DNA from: Bradyrhizobium icense
GTDB lineage: Bacteria > Pseudomonadota > Alphaproteobacteria > Rhizobiales > Xanthobacteraceae
Length of the DNA stretch: 64,000 nucleotides
Reading direction: 5' to 3'
NCBI RefSeq assembly: GCF_001693385.1
Contig: NZ_CP016428.1
Span: 6,758,001 to 6,822,000, forward strand
Both the position numbers and the translations under genes were made by a program. Under the pieces are notes generated by a model. It saw nothing but the letters and a program-made list of their open reading frames with translations, did no database searches and had not been told where the DNA came from. Shown here piece by piece: positions 44,565 to 57,571 of the stretch (position 1 is the first letter of the stretch; every line of letters begins with the position of its first letter).

Positions 44565-46400
44565 ATGTTCGAAGCCCATTTCCAGACATTCGAAGAACCC
44601 GAAGGCGGCGTGGCGCTGACCGCGCGGCTGGCCCGCTTCCGCGAGGAGCTGGCACGGCGGAAGCTGACGGGATTCGTGGTTCCGCGCGCCGATCAGCAGC
44701 AAAACGAATACGTCCCGGCCTCCGAAGAGCGCCTGGCCTGGCTGACCGGCTTCACTGGTTCGGCCGGCACGGCGATCGTCCTGACGCGCGAGGCCGCCGT
44801 TTTCGTCGATGGCCGTTACACGCTGCAGGCCGCCAAGCAGGTCGACCGCAAGGCCTGGCAGATCGAGCCGCTGGCCGATCCGCCACCGGAGCACTGGCTG
44901 ACCAAGCACCTTGCGGCCGGCGACCGCCTCGGTTTCGACCCGTGGCTGCACACTTCGGCGGCAGCCGAGCGTCTGGCCGCTGCCTGCACCAAGGCGGGCG
45001 CGGAGCTGATTGCGGTCGAGAGCAACCCGCTGGATTCGATCTGGACCGAGCGCCCGGCCCCGCCGCTCGGCCGCGTCGCCACGCACGGCGTGCAGTTTTC
45101 CGGCGAGATCGAGGCCGAAAAACTCAAGCGCATCCGGCTGGAGATCAACAAGCTCGGCGTCGATGCGCTGGTGCTGTCGGACAGCCACGCGGTGGCCTGG
45201 ACCTTCAACATTCGCGGCGCCGACGTCTCGCATACGCCGCTGCCTTTGTCCTACGCGCTGGTGCCGAAGGACGGCCGCCCTACCATCTTCATCGACCATC
45301 GCAAGCTTTCCAACCTGACGCGCGACCATCTCGAACAATCCGCCGACGTCCGGGAGCCCGACGGGTTGGTGCCTGAACTGACCGAGCTTGCGCGCAGCGG
45401 CGCCGCGATCGCCCTCGACAACGCCACCGCGGCGGACGCGCTGAGCCGGCTGATCGCGAGCGCCGGGGGAAAACCGGTCCGCGGCAACGATCCGGTGAGC
45501 CTGTTGAAGGCGGTGAAGAACATCACCGAGATCGAGGGCACGCGGACCGCGCACCAGCGCGACGCGGTGGCGCTGGCGCGCTTCCTCGCCTGGATCGACC
45601 GCGAGGCGCCATCGGGTGCGTTGACGGAGATCGACACCGTCGAGGCGCTGGAGACGTTCCGCCGTCAGACCTGCGCGCTGAAGGACGTTTCGTTTCCGAC
45701 CATCGCCGGCACCGGGCCGAACGGCGCCATTGTGCATTACCGCGTCACCCGCAAGAGCAACCGGCGGATTTCGCCGGGCGATCTGCTGCTGATCGATTCT
45801 GGCGCGCAGTACGAGGACGGCACTACCGACGTCACCCGTACGATTGCGATCGGCAATCCCACCGACGAAATGCGCGATCGCTTCACCCGCGTGTTGCGCG
45901 GACACATCGCGATCGCCCGCGCAATTTTTCCCGACGGCACCACCGGCGCGCAGCTCGATTCCTTTGCGCGGCAATTCCTCTGGCAGGCCGGCCTCGATTT
46001 CGAGCACGGCACCGGACACGGCGTCGGCAGCTATCTTTCGGTGCATGAAGGCCCGGCGCGCATCTCGAAGCTCGGCACCACGCCCTTGAAGCGCGGCATG
46101 ATCCTCTCCAACGAGCCCGGCTACTACAAGACCGATGCCTACGGCATCCGGATCGAGAACCTCGAACTCGTCATCGGCACCGATGTACCCGGCGCCGAGA
46201 AGCCGGTGAACGCGTTCGAGACGCTGACGCTGGCGCCGATCGACCGCCGCCTGATCGACGTGAACATGCTGAGCGCGACGGAGCTGAAATGGCTCAACGA
46301 CTACCACGAACGCGTCAACCGCGCGGTGCGCCCGCACCTCGACGACAACGCCACGAAGCTGTGGCTGGATGAGGCGACGGCGGCGATGCTGCCGCTTTGA
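44565..46400 (+). CDS. pepP: Xaa-Pro aminopeptidase (M24B)
   Basis: 611 residues, the three-domain long form of aminopeptidase P. Two creatinase-like N-terminal domains (about 1-310) precede the pita-bread catalytic domain. The five metal ligands are visible: D in LLIDSGAQYEDG, D in TTDVTRT, H in HGTGHGVGSYLSVHEGP, E in ILSNEPGYY and E in RIENLELV. It removes N-terminal residues before proline, in the cytoplasm. It is convergent to nothing; the next gene on the same strand is 210 bp away across a repeat segment. Confidence 0.92.
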   Translation: MFEAHFQTFEEPEGGVALTARLARFREELARRKLTGFVVPRADQQQNEYVPASEERLAWLTGFTGSAGTAIVLTREAAVFVDGRYTLQAAKQVDRKAWQIEPLADPPPEHWLTKHLAAGDRLGFDPWLHTSAAAERLAAACTKAGAELIAVESNPLDSIWTERPAPPLGRVATHGVQFSGEIEAEKLKRIRLEINKLGVDALVLSDSHAVAWTFNIRGADVSHTPLPLSYALVPKDGRPTIFIDHRKLSNLTRDHLEQSADVREPDGLVPELTELARSGAAIALDNATAADALSRLIASAGGKPVRGNDPVSLLKAVKNITEIEGTRTAHQRDAVALARFLAWIDREAPSGALTEIDTVEALETFRRQTCALKDVSFPTIAGTGPNGAIVHYRVTRKSNRRISPGDLLLIDSGAQYEDGTTDVTRTIAIGNPTDEMRDRFTRVLRGHIAIARAIFPDGTTGAQLDSFARQFLWQAGLDFEHGTGHGVGSYLSVHEGPARISKLGTTPLKRGMILSNEPGYYKTDAYGIRIENLELVIGTDVPGAEKPVNAFETLTLAPIDRRLIDVNMLSATELKWLNDYHERVNRAVRPHLDDNATKLWLDEATAAMLPL

Positions 46401-46455
46401 TCGTTGACTAAAGCCGTGGCCCCGCGCCTCCTACAGCGATACGGCGCGGGCGCCG

Positions 46456-46493
46456 GACACAAAATCGCGAAAACAACCCCATGCACAGTAGAA
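46456..46493 (-). repeat. copy of the GCATGGGGTTGTTTTCGCG repeat segment
   Basis: On the minus strand this reads TACTGTGCATGGGGTTGTTT followed by TCGCGATTTTGTGTC. It matches the plus-strand segment at 34894-34933 with only a few differences. It lies in the gap between pepP and the MFS gene, next to GC-rich inverted sequence (46411-46455). Confidence 0.65.
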
Positions 46494-46610
46494 TCCAGCG
46501 GCCCGGCCTCGTACCCGCCTCCCCAATTCAGCATGGCCGCATGCCGAAACGTCCCTGTTCGCGCCGAACCACCACGCTACAGTCGATTCAACCAATAGGA
46601 TCGGAACTGA

Positions 46611-47888
46611 ATGCACGGCGTCGCGGGCAAGCCGCCCGACGCGGCGGCGAATGCCGTCGCGACCTCGAAGATCATGCTGCTGATGCTGGTCGCCATGACC
46701 GGCGTCGCGCCGATCTCGCTCTACATGCTGGTGCCGGCGCTGCCCGTGCTGGCAACGACGTTCGGCGGCGATATCTCCATCGCACAGATGACGGTGTCGC
46801 TTTACATGGTCGGCATCGCCTGCTCGCAGCTCATCATGGGGCCGCTGTCGGACAAGTTCGGACGCCGCCCGGTGCTGCTCGCGGGCCTTGCCCTGATGGT
46901 GGCGGCGAGCGTCGGCTGCTCGCTGGCGCAGACGCTGCCGCAACTGATTGCCGCACGTTTCCTGCAGGCGCTCGGCGGCGCGACCGGCATGGTGGTGAGC
47001 CGCGCCATCATTCGCGACCTCTACGGCCGCGACCGCATCAGCTCCATGATCAGCCTCGTGATCGCCGTCATGATGATGGCGCAGATGCTCAGCGCGCTGG
47101 TCGGCGGCCTGCTTGAGACCGCGTTCGGCTGGCGCGCCATCTTCTATTTCATCACGGCGGCGTCGCTCAGCGTCGCGGTGCTGATCGCGCTGGCGCTGCC
47201 GGAGACGCGCGGCGAACGCAGCGAGAGCAGCAGCTTCCGCGGCGACGTCGGCAAGCTGATCCGCAACCGCGCCTTCATCGGCTATGTGCTGTGCCAGGTG
47301 CTGGCTTCCCAGATCATTTTCATGTTCGCCGGCGGCGGACCTTACATCGTGGTGACGCAGATGGGCCGAACCACGGCCGAATACGGCGCGTGGTTCGCGA
47401 CGACGGGATTTGCGTATCTGATCGGCAATTTGTTCTGCGTTCGCTTCGCGCCGCGGCATTCACTGGAGAAGCTGATCTGGTTCGGGCTCGCCGTGCAATT
47501 CGCCGGCAGCCTGCTGAACCTCGTCTGGAGCATTGCCGGGATCAACCAGGCGCCGCTCTGGCTGTTCGGCACCCAGATGATCGTGATGGTCGCCAACGCT
47601 TTCGTGATGAACAATGCCGCGGCCGGCGCCATCAGCGCCCGTCCCGAGGCCGCCGGCACCGCCTCGGGCGCGATGGGTTTTCTGCAGCAGGGCCTCGGCG
47701 CGCTGGTCTCGCAATTCGGCGCCTATCTCGGCGGCCACTCCACCACCACGCTGCCGCTGACGGCGGCGATCTTCGCACTCTCGATCGCGTGTGCCTCGGC
47801 GATGTTCTTCCTCGTGCCGCGGCGAAACGTCGTGGTGAGCGAGGAGCTGGTGAAGAAGGCGGAGGAGGAAGACTCGCGGATGTTGTGA
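46611..47888 (+). CDS. Bcr/CflA-type multidrug efflux MFS transporter
   Basis: 425 residues with 12 membrane segments and the DHA1 motifs: LYMLVPALPVLA in helix 1, the loop 2-3 motif GPLSDKFGRRPVLLAGL, and motif C-like GALVGGLLE-type sequence (SALVGGLLETAFGWRAIFY). The best family match is the Bcr/CflA drug-proton antiporters. The soluble C-terminal tail is acidic and lysine-rich. No linked regulator is visible. Confidence 0.9.
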   Translation: MHGVAGKPPDAAANAVATSKIMLLMLVAMTGVAPISLYMLVPALPVLATTFGGDISIAQMTVSLYMVGIACSQLIMGPLSDKFGRRPVLLAGLALMVAASVGCSLAQTLPQLIAARFLQALGGATGMVVSRAIIRDLYGRDRISSMISLVIAVMMMAQMLSALVGGLLETAFGWRAIFYFITAASLSVAVLIALALPETRGERSESSSFRGDVGKLIRNRAFIGYVLCQVLASQIIFMFAGGGPYIVVTQMGRTTAEYGAWFATTGFAYLIGNLFCVRFAPRHSLEKLIWFGLAVQFAGSLLNLVWSIAGINQAPLWLFGTQMIVMVANAFVMNNAAAGAISARPEAAGTASGAMGFLQQGLGALVSQFGAYLGGHSTTTLPLTAAIFALSIACASAMFFLVPRRNVVVSEELVKKAEEEDSRML

Positions 47889-47893
47889 GCCCC

Positions 47894-48018
47894 CGTCACT
47901 CCGGGGCGGCTCGAAGAGCCGAACTATGGTGCGCAATTGCGCCCCTGAGAATCTCGAGATTCCCCGGTGCGCAATTGCGCACCTGAGGTCTGGTCCTTCG
48001 GACCATCCCGGAACGACG
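47894..48018. repeat. intergenic palindromic repeat, same family as the uvrD element
   Basis: The ends CGTCACTCCGGG and CCCGGAACGACG are imperfect inverted repeats. Modules inside: a GCTCGAAGAGC hairpin, AATCTCGAGATT, a perfect 18-base palindrome GGTGCGCAATTGCGCACC, and TGGTCCTTCGGACCA. It starts six bases after the MFS stop codon. Confidence 0.8.
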
Positions 48019-48046
48019 GCGCCAGAACGGTCATATAATGCTTCGC

Positions 48047-48118
48047 CCGTCATTGCGAGCGATAACAGGCTCCGCGAAGCACGCCCTACTTTCTTACGCC
48101 GCAATGGATTGCTTGGCT
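48047..48118. repeat. degraded GTCATTGCGAGC-type repeat
   Basis: The segment CCCGTCATTGCGAGCGATAA, then CTCCGCGAAGCACG and CAATGGATTGCTTGGC, resembles a decayed copy of the rhizobial REP that reads GTCATTGCGAGCG ... GCGAAGCAATCC. The WG-repeat gene starts right after it. Confidence 0.45.
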
Positions 48119-48124
48119 GGCATC

Positions 48125-48715
48125 ATGCCTGATTTTCTCAAAATTGTTGCGCTCGGCGCGCTGCTTGCGCTCTCGTCCAAGCCGCTTCTCGCAAGCGATC
48201 AGGGCGCGGCCGCGCCGGCGGCCTTCGATTGCTGGGAGCCGGAGCGCATTTTCAAGCAGTGTGCGGCGATGGGCCCCGACGGGCGGCCGCGCCTGAAGCG
48301 ATCCTATCTGGCTCGACTTCGATATGACCGTGATGGGCTGGCCTCCGTCTTGCTAATGGGTGGGCCTGACACACGCGAAAGCCAATGGTTCTACGTTCGA
48401 CGTGGCGTCATCCCGGTTCCGGTTGAATCAATGGACAACGGCCCCGACTATTTCGAGGATGGTCTTGCGCGGTCGCGGGTCGGAGGCAAGATTGGCTACA
48501 TCGATCGCAAACTCAATCTCGTGATCCCAGCGGAGTATGACGGAGCCTATCCATTCAAGGATGGAGTTGCTGTCGTCTGCACGGCCTGCACGATTGCCGG
48601 CGAAGGTGAGCATAGCTGGTACGAGGGCGGGCAATGGGGACGCATCGACCGCAAGGGACGCGTGGTTTCGCCCTTCCGGCCGTGGGAGAAAGGTAAGCGC
48701 CTCGAATTCGACTGA
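48125..48715 (+). CDS. exported WG-repeat protein
   Basis: 196 residues. A signal peptide (FLKIVALGALLALSSKPLLA) is followed by a Cys-containing segment (FDCWEPERIFKQCAAMG) and at least two WG-repeat units (GKIGYIDRKLNLVIPAEYDG and GQWGRIDRKGRVVSPF). WG repeats form small beta units with unknown partners; such exported proteins are common and uncharacterised. ATG 48125 is chosen because it gives the signal peptide. The frame also opens at 48038, but those residues come from a repeat element. Confidence 0.75.
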   Translation: MPDFLKIVALGALLALSSKPLLASDQGAAAPAAFDCWEPERIFKQCAAMGPDGRPRLKRSYLARLRYDRDGLASVLLMGGPDTRESQWFYVRRGVIPVPVESMDNGPDYFEDGLARSRVGGKIGYIDRKLNLVIPAEYDGAYPFKDGVAVVCTACTIAGEGEHSWYEGGQWGRIDRKGRVVSPFRPWEKGKRLEFD

Positions 48716-48786
48716 GGGCTGGACGTCTGCGAAGAATTGATCGAGCAGGCGAAGTAATGCGCGACGTCAGCGCTCCACACTCTGGT

Positions 48787-48886
48787 GTCATCGCACGCGA
48801 AGGCGGGCGATCCAGTACACCGCGGCTTCTCCATCTATAACCAATGTGTCTGGAATACTGGTTCACCCGCTTTCGCGGGTGACGAC
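48787..48886. repeat. REP-like inverted repeat between WG gene and ligA
   Basis: The arms GTCATCGCACGCGAAGGCGG and CCGCTTTCGCGGGTGACGAC (read inward, ending GATCCAGTA / TACTGGTTC) form a long imperfect hairpin in the gap between two converging genes. Confidence 0.7.
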
Positions 48887-48909
48887 AGCGGAGTGTGTCG
48901 CGCGCTTCC

Positions 48910-52843
<3,934 letters not shown>

Positions 52844-52856
52844 GCGAAGTAAATTC

Positions 52857-53126
52857 CTAGTGGTCCGGTTCTAACATTCGCTCCCCGTCCTGGGAGCCAC
52901 TTTTGCGAATGTTAGAATCAAAAGGACCACTAGCAAATATCAAGCTGGTAGTGGAGCTTTATGGATTTGACATTCGCTTCACGAAGTCGCGGCAAGTATC
53001 GAGCGAATGTCAAATCCGCCCCCCTAGAGCATGCTTCAACTGAGTTGAATCATGTTCGTCGGTCATCTTCTTGTTTGAGCATGATCTTTTCGGAAAACCG
53101 GCGCCCACTTTTCCGGATCATGCTCT
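52857..53126. repeat. three adjacent palindromic repeats between recN and bamD
   Basis: Unit 1 (52857-52933) has perfect CTAGTGGTCC/GGACCACTAG ends and an inner 13-bp stem TTCTAACATTCGC/GCGAATGTTAGAA. Unit 2 (about 52944-53027) has 15-bp arms GGATTTGACATTCGC/GCGAATGTCAAATCC. Unit 3 (53026-53126) has AGAGCATG/CATGCTCT ends and the widespread rhizobial segment around GGAAAACCGGCGCCCACTTT. Unit 3 ends inside the bamD stop codon. Confidence 0.85.
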
Positions 53127-54033
53127 ACCCGAGACCCAACTTCTTGAAGGCCCTGGAAATGTAGGAACCCTTGTTCTCGCTCGGCTCGAGACCGCCCGAC
53201 TTTACAAGATTATAGGCGTCCTTGTACCAGCGGCTGTCAGGAAAATTGTGCCCAAGTACGGCCGCCGCCGTCTGCGCCTCGCCGACGATTCCGATCGCCA
53301 TATAGGCTTCGGTGAGCCGCGCCAGCGCTTCCTCGACATGCCGCGTGGTCTGGTAGCGGGTGACCACGGTCTTGAAGCGGTTGATGGCGGCGGTGTAGTC
53401 GCGCCGTTCCATGTAGTAGCGGCCGACGTCCATTTCCTTGCCGGCGAGCTGGTCGCGCGCGCCTTCGAGCTTGGCCTTGGCGGAGTTGGCGTATTCCGAG
53501 GTCGGATATTTGCGAATCACCTCTTCGAGCGCCGCGATCGCCTTTTCGGTGCGGCCCTGGTCGCGGGAGATGTCCGGGATCTGGTCGTAATGCGAGGCCG
53601 CGATCAGATATTGCGCGTAGGCCGCGTCGGCACTGCCGGGATGCAGCGTGACGTAACGCGTCGCGGCGCCGATGCAGCTATCGTAATCGCCGGCATTGTA
53701 GAAGGAATAGGCCGACATCAGGAGCGATTTGCGCGCCCAGTCGGAATAAGGATGCTGGCGGTCGACTTCTTCGAACTTCTTCGATGCCGCCTTCAGATCC
53801 TTGCGCTGGTTCATCAGGTACAAGCCCTCATTGTAGAGCTTGTCCGCGGGCTCCTCGTTGAAGGTGTCGTCCTTGGCGGTGAACTTGTCCCACAGTGCGC
53901 CCGTGCCGCAACCGCTCAAGGGAATCGCGAGCGCAATCAGGCCAGCCGCCAGCCGCAGCGACCGTGCGGCGCGAGCGAAGCTGGAGCGCCCGAGTGATTT
54001 GCGTGGTTCGAGCGTCATACGCTGTGCCGACAT
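53125..54033 (-). CDS. bamD: outer-membrane assembly lipoprotein BamD
   Basis: 302 residues. A lipoprotein signal ends in the lipobox IPLSGC (Cys42). Five TPR-like repeats follow (for example YNEGLYLMNQRKDLKAASKK, FEEVDRQHPYSDWARKS). BamD works with BamA in folding outer-membrane barrels and is essential in most Gram-negatives. ATG 54033 has AGGT upstream; ATG 54018 is an alternative. The stop codon TAG merges with the AGCATG start of a repeat. It lies between lpxC and recN as in relatives. Confidence 0.93.
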   Translation of the reverse strand: MSAQRMTLEPRKSLGRSSFARAARSLRLAAGLIALAIPLSGCGTGALWDKFTAKDDTFNEEPADKLYNEGLYLMNQRKDLKAASKKFEEVDRQHPYSDWARKSLLMSAYSFYNAGDYDSCIGAATRYVTLHPGSADAAYAQYLIAASHYDQIPDISRDQGRTEKAIAALEEVIRKYPTSEYANSAKAKLEGARDQLAGKEMDVGRYYMERRDYTAAINRFKTVVTRYQTTRHVEEALARLTEAYMAIGIVGEAQTAAAVLGHNFPDSRWYKDAYNLVKSGGLEPSENKGSYISRAFKKLGLG

Positions 54034-54385
54034 GGAATCTGTGACCTGACGCCTTTGATGCGGCTAATGACTGAGGCCGCCCGTCCATGAACCGCGGTCA
54101 TGGATGCCATAATTTCCCCTACCCCAAATTCCCAGAGCCCAACGCGTTTGTGCCCAAGTGTTTTTGTGCCCAAGTGTTCAAGAGCCTGTGGGGCTTTGTC
54201 ATGCAGCCGCAGGTCTCTGTAGCCGAAAAATGGTCCTCGACCAACCGAATACGCAGCCAATTCGCCCGGATTAAGGCGGCTGAACGGCGTCCTTAGCAAT
54301 TGTGGTTACTACGGAAAACGCGCGTGTACGGCCCGAAAAGGCCAGCATTTCGGAAAGCCAAAATCAGCCGATTTCGCAAGCAAAA
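54034..54385. other. 352-bp gap between lpxC and bamD with a tandem 16-mer
   Basis: No gene seen. Two perfect, directly adjacent copies of TTTGTGCCCAAGTGTT lie at 54147-54162 and 54163-54178. On the minus strand they are upstream of bamD by about 115 bp and could be a regulator site or just a slippage repeat. The last 100 bp before lpxC's end is AT-richer. Confidence 0.5.
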
Positions 54386-55345
54386 TCAGGAAACGTCGGG
54401 ACCATAGGCCGGGGCAATCATGCCGCCCACCATGCCCGCGCCGGCCTCGACATGGGCGCGGGGACGGCGTGCCGGTTCGGCCTCGACCACCCGCCAGGCG
54501 CTGCGATCGGCCAACAGGGCAGTCAGCACGGCGTGGTTCAGCTTGTGGCCGCCACGTACCGACCGGTAGGCGCCGAGCAGCGGCAAACCAGCCAGGGTAA
54601 GATCGCCAACCGCATCCAGCGCCTTGTGGCGGGCGCACTCGTCGCTGAAGCGCAGCCCTTCGGTGTTGAGCAGACGGGCTTCGTCGAACACCACCGTATT
54701 CTCAAACGAGGCGCCACGCGCAAAACCGGCGCTCCAAAGCCGCGCGACGTTATTCATGAAGCCAAAGGTCCGGGCGCGGGAAATCTCGCGGCGGAAGCTT
54801 TCGGGGTTGAGATCGATGGAATATTTCTGGCAGCCGATCATGGCGTTATCGAAATCGATCTCGACCTCGACGCGGAACCCGTTCGCATGTGGGCGCAACT
54901 CGCCAAAACTGTCGCCGATTGCGATCTGCACCGGCTTCAGCACCTGAATGAAGCGGCGGGAAGCTGACTGGGTGACGATGCCGGCCTGATCGATGGCGGC
55001 GACGAATGCCGCCGCGCTGCCGTCCATGATCGGAACTTCGGGACCGTCGACTTCGATGATGGCGTTGTCGACACCCATGCCGCGCAGGGCAGCAAGGACA
55101 TGTTCGGCAGTGGAGACCAGCGGACCTTCGCGGTCGCCAAGAACGGTCGCAAGGTCGGTCGCGGTGACGGATTCCGCGACCGCGGGAACCTCGCGGTCGG
55201 CCTCTTCAAGGCCGGTACGGACGAAAATAAAACCCGCATCCACGGGAGCCGGTCCAAGCGTCAGGCTGACAGGTAAACCGGAATGAACGCCAACGCCCGT
55301 TACGGTGGCTTGCGACCGAAGCGTGGTTTGGCGGCTGAATTTCAT
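54386..55345 (-). CDS. lpxC: UDP-3-O-acyl-N-acetylglucosamine deacetylase
   Basis: 319 residues. The zinc ligands are visible: H82 in STAEHVLAAL, H240 and D244 in DECARHKALDAVGDL. The general acid His (about 267) lies in RGGHKLNHAVL. LpxC carries out the committed step of lipid A synthesis in the cytoplasm. ATG 55345 (KFSRQTTL) fits the family; a longer frame to 55429 does not. It sits between ftsZ and bamD. Confidence 0.95.
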   Translation of the reverse strand: MKFSRQTTLRSQATVTGVGVHSGLPVSLTLGPAPVDAGFIFVRTGLEEADREVPAVAESVTATDLATVLGDREGPLVSTAEHVLAALRGMGVDNAIIEVDGPEVPIMDGSAAAFVAAIDQAGIVTQSASRRFIQVLKPVQIAIGDSFGELRPHANGFRVEVEIDFDNAMIGCQKYSIDLNPESFRREISRARTFGFMNNVARLWSAGFARGASFENTVVFDEARLLNTEGLRFSDECARHKALDAVGDLTLAGLPLLGAYRSVRGGHKLNHAVLTALLADRSAWRVVEAEPARRPRAHVEAGAGMVGGMIAPAYGPDVS

Positions 55346-55695
55346 CGATAATTGCCCACTACCCGACTTAACCCAAAGACGGGAACCGCGCGCTAGCGCC
55401 GATTCGCGTTCTAGGCATCCCCAAGTCACGGCAGACCATAGTCATTGCCCTAAAGCGCACAACTCACGCTTCTTTACGGATTGTTACCCTATCTCTGCCG
55501 CATTCGCGCCAAGGGTTAACCAAATTCCGGCACGGCCGGACGCCGTTCGAGCTGCGATATCCGACCACGAAATGAATAATTAATGATTTAAAATCAGTTG
55601 GTTAGCCTGTCTGCCGAATCTGGGCACGGGGCCAAAGAGAAGGGCCTCGGCTGTTCCTGCCGAGGCCCTTTGGATCACTTCGATTGTAACAAATC
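55346..55695. other. 350-bp gap between ftsZ and lpxC
   Basis: Holds the lpxC promoter region and the ftsZ terminator, otherwise no gene. AT-rich tracts lie at about 55570-55605, and GTTAACCAAA at 55516-55525 resembles a CtrA half-site (TTAACCAT), not a full site. Confidence 0.45.
55640..55670 (-). terminator. terminator after ftsZ
   Basis: A perfect 11-bp stem (AAGGGCCTCGG with CCGAGGCCCTT) and a nine-base loop 26 bases past the ftsZ stop. In the minus direction the stem is followed by CTCTTTGG. It is the best-formed terminator in the window. Confidence 0.75.
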
Positions 55696-57483
55696 TCAGT
55701 TGGCCTGACGTCGCAGGAAGGCCGGGATATCAAGATGGTCGTCTCCCTGTGGCGTCGGAGCAACAGGTGCCGGACGGCCATGGGCGTCCAGACCCTGCGG
55801 CGCCGGACGCTTTGCATACTCCGACACCGGCTCTTGATTCGCCATTTGCTGGGCGACGGTGCGCTGCGGCTTGCGTTCGGGCAACGGCGCCATCGACGGG
55901 CCGGAGGAACGTGCCGCGATCGGCGGCTCGGTCTCTTCGTCGCGACGGCCGAGGCCGACATTGGCGAGCCGCTGCAATAGCGACAGCCGGGTCTTCTGCG
56001 GATGCTCCTCCTCGGGCTCGCCACGGGCGTGCCGGATTTCGGCCTGCGCCGGCATGGGAAGTTCCTCGAACTTCGGCATCCGTGGCGTACGGGCCGGCGG
56101 ACGTTCGGCCGCCTGCGGGATGAAGGTCTCGGGCGTCGCCGGCGCCTCCGGCTCGCCGCGGGCGGCCTCCTTGTCCGGGAACAGGGTCGGCTTCTGCGCG
56201 ATCGGGCGAACCGTGACGTCGCCATAGGACGCCGGCTGAATCGGAGCCTGTTGCGGCGTCTCAACCGCCGCGGCAATCGCAGCAAGCGCCGCACGCTCGA
56301 CATTGCCGCGCTGCGCCGGCGCAGCGGCAGGTGCCGGAGCAACCGCCTGCGGGGCAGCCGCCGGCTCGAGCTTCTGGGCGCGTTCGGCCAGGCGCGCATT
56401 GTCGGCGCGCAGGCGAGCGGTCAGTTCGGCCAGCCGGTTGTCCGGCGAGGACGTCGTGGCAGCGGCGGCCGGGGTGGCGGCGGCGACGGCGGGGGTGCCT
56501 GCATTGCGCGCGATCTGCGACTGGTCGATGCCGGTCGCGACCACGGAAACGCGAATGATGCCGTCGAGCGATTCGTCGAACGTGGCGCCGACGATGATGT
56601 TGGCATCCTGGTCGACTTCCTCGCGAATCCGCGTGGCGGCTTCGTCGACCTCGAACAGCGTGAGGTCCTTGCCGCCGGTGATCGAGATCAAAAGGCCGCG
56701 CGCACCCTTCATCGAGGAATCGTCGATCAGCGGGTTGGCGATCGCGGCTTCGGCCGCGGTCAGCGCGCGCTTCTCGCCGGTCGCCTCGCCGGTGCCCATC
56801 ATCGCCTTGCCCATTTCCCTCATCACCGCCCTTACGTCGGCGAAGTCGAGATTGATCAGGCCTTCCTTCACCATGAGATCGGTGATGCAGGCGACGCCCG
56901 AATAGAGCACCTGGTCGGCCATCGCGAAGGCGTCGGCGAAGGTGGTCTTTTCGTTGGCGACCCGGAACAGGTTCTGGTTCGGAATGATCAGCAGCGTGTC
57001 GACCACCTTGTGCAGCTCGGCGATGCCGGACTCGGCGGTGCGCATGCGGCGCTGGCCTTCGAAGTGGAAGGGCTTGGTGACGACGCCGACGGTGAGGATG
57101 CCCAAGTCGCGCGCAGTCTTGGCAATCACCGGCGCTGCGCCGGTGCCAGTGCCGCCGCCCATGCCGGCGGTGACGAACACCATGTTGGCGCCCGAGAGAT
57201 GGTCGCGCAGCTCGTCGATCACTTCCTGCGCCGCCGCCGCGCCGACATCAGGCTGGGACCCCGCGCCGAGGCCCTGCGTCACCTGGGTCCCCATCTGCAC
57301 GATGCGCTGGGCCTTCGACATGGTCAGCGCCTGCGCGTCGGTGTTGGCGACGACGAAATCGACCCCCTGCAACCCGGCAGTGATCATGTTGTTGACGGCA
57401 TTGCCGCCTGCTCCACCGACGCCGAAGACGGTAATCCGCGGTTTCAGCTCGCTGATGTCAGGGGGGGTCAGATTGAGTGCCAT
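55696..57483 (-). CDS. ftsZ: cell division GTPase FtsZ
   Basis: 595 residues. The tubulin signature [10 protein letters not shown] lies at 107-116, the T7/synergy region near [11 protein letters not shown], and the catalytic body ends at about residue 320. A 250-residue Ala/Pro/Gln-rich disordered linker follows, and then the conserved C-terminal peptide [12 protein letters not shown] that binds FtsA and other partners. The long linker is typical of alphaproteobacteria. GAGAGGC precedes the ATG. It follows ftsA by 88 bp and is ended by a strong terminator. Confidence 0.97.
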   Translation of the reverse strand: MALNLTPPDISELKPRITVFGVGGAGGNAVNNMITAGLQGVDFVVANTDAQALTMSKAQRIVQMGTQVTQGLGAGSQPDVGAAAAQEVIDELRDHLSGANMVFVTAGMGGGTGTGAAPVIAKTARDLGILTVGVVTKPFHFEGQRRMRTAESGIAELHKVVDTLLIIPNQNLFRVANEKTTFADAFAMADQVLYSGVACITDLMVKEGLINLDFADVRAVMREMGKAMMGTGEATGEKRALTAAEAAIANPLIDDSSMKGARGLLISITGGKDLTLFEVDEAATRIREEVDQDANIIVGATFDESLDGIIRVSVVATGIDQSQIARNAGTPAVAAATPAAAATTSSPDNRLAELTARLRADNARLAERAQKLEPAAAPQAVAPAPAAAPAQRGNVERAALAAIAAAVETPQQAPIQPASYGDVTVRPIAQKPTLFPDKEAARGEPEAPATPETFIPQAAERPPARTPRMPKFEELPMPAQAEIRHARGEPEEEHPQKTRLSLLQRLANVGLGRRDEETEPPIAARSSGPSMAPLPERKPQRTVAQQMANQEPVSEYAKRPAPQGLDAHGRPAPVAPTPQGDDHLDIPAFLRRQAN

Positions 57484-57571
57484 GGTTGCCTCTCTTACGA
57501 CGCGCGCGTTGGTTCGCCCCGGCCGGCGGCCGCGGGATTTGGTGAAAATCGTTTGGTTACAGGACCGGTCA

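Noticed and set aside
44355..46337. 660-codon minus-strand open frame opposite pepP
   Set aside because: The M24 metal ligands are in the plus-strand frame; the antisense frame is arginine/glutamine-rich nonsense.
48038..48124. Longer WG-repeat protein starting at 48038
   Set aside because: The extra residues derive from a decayed repeat, and the ATG at 48125 gives a proper signal peptide.
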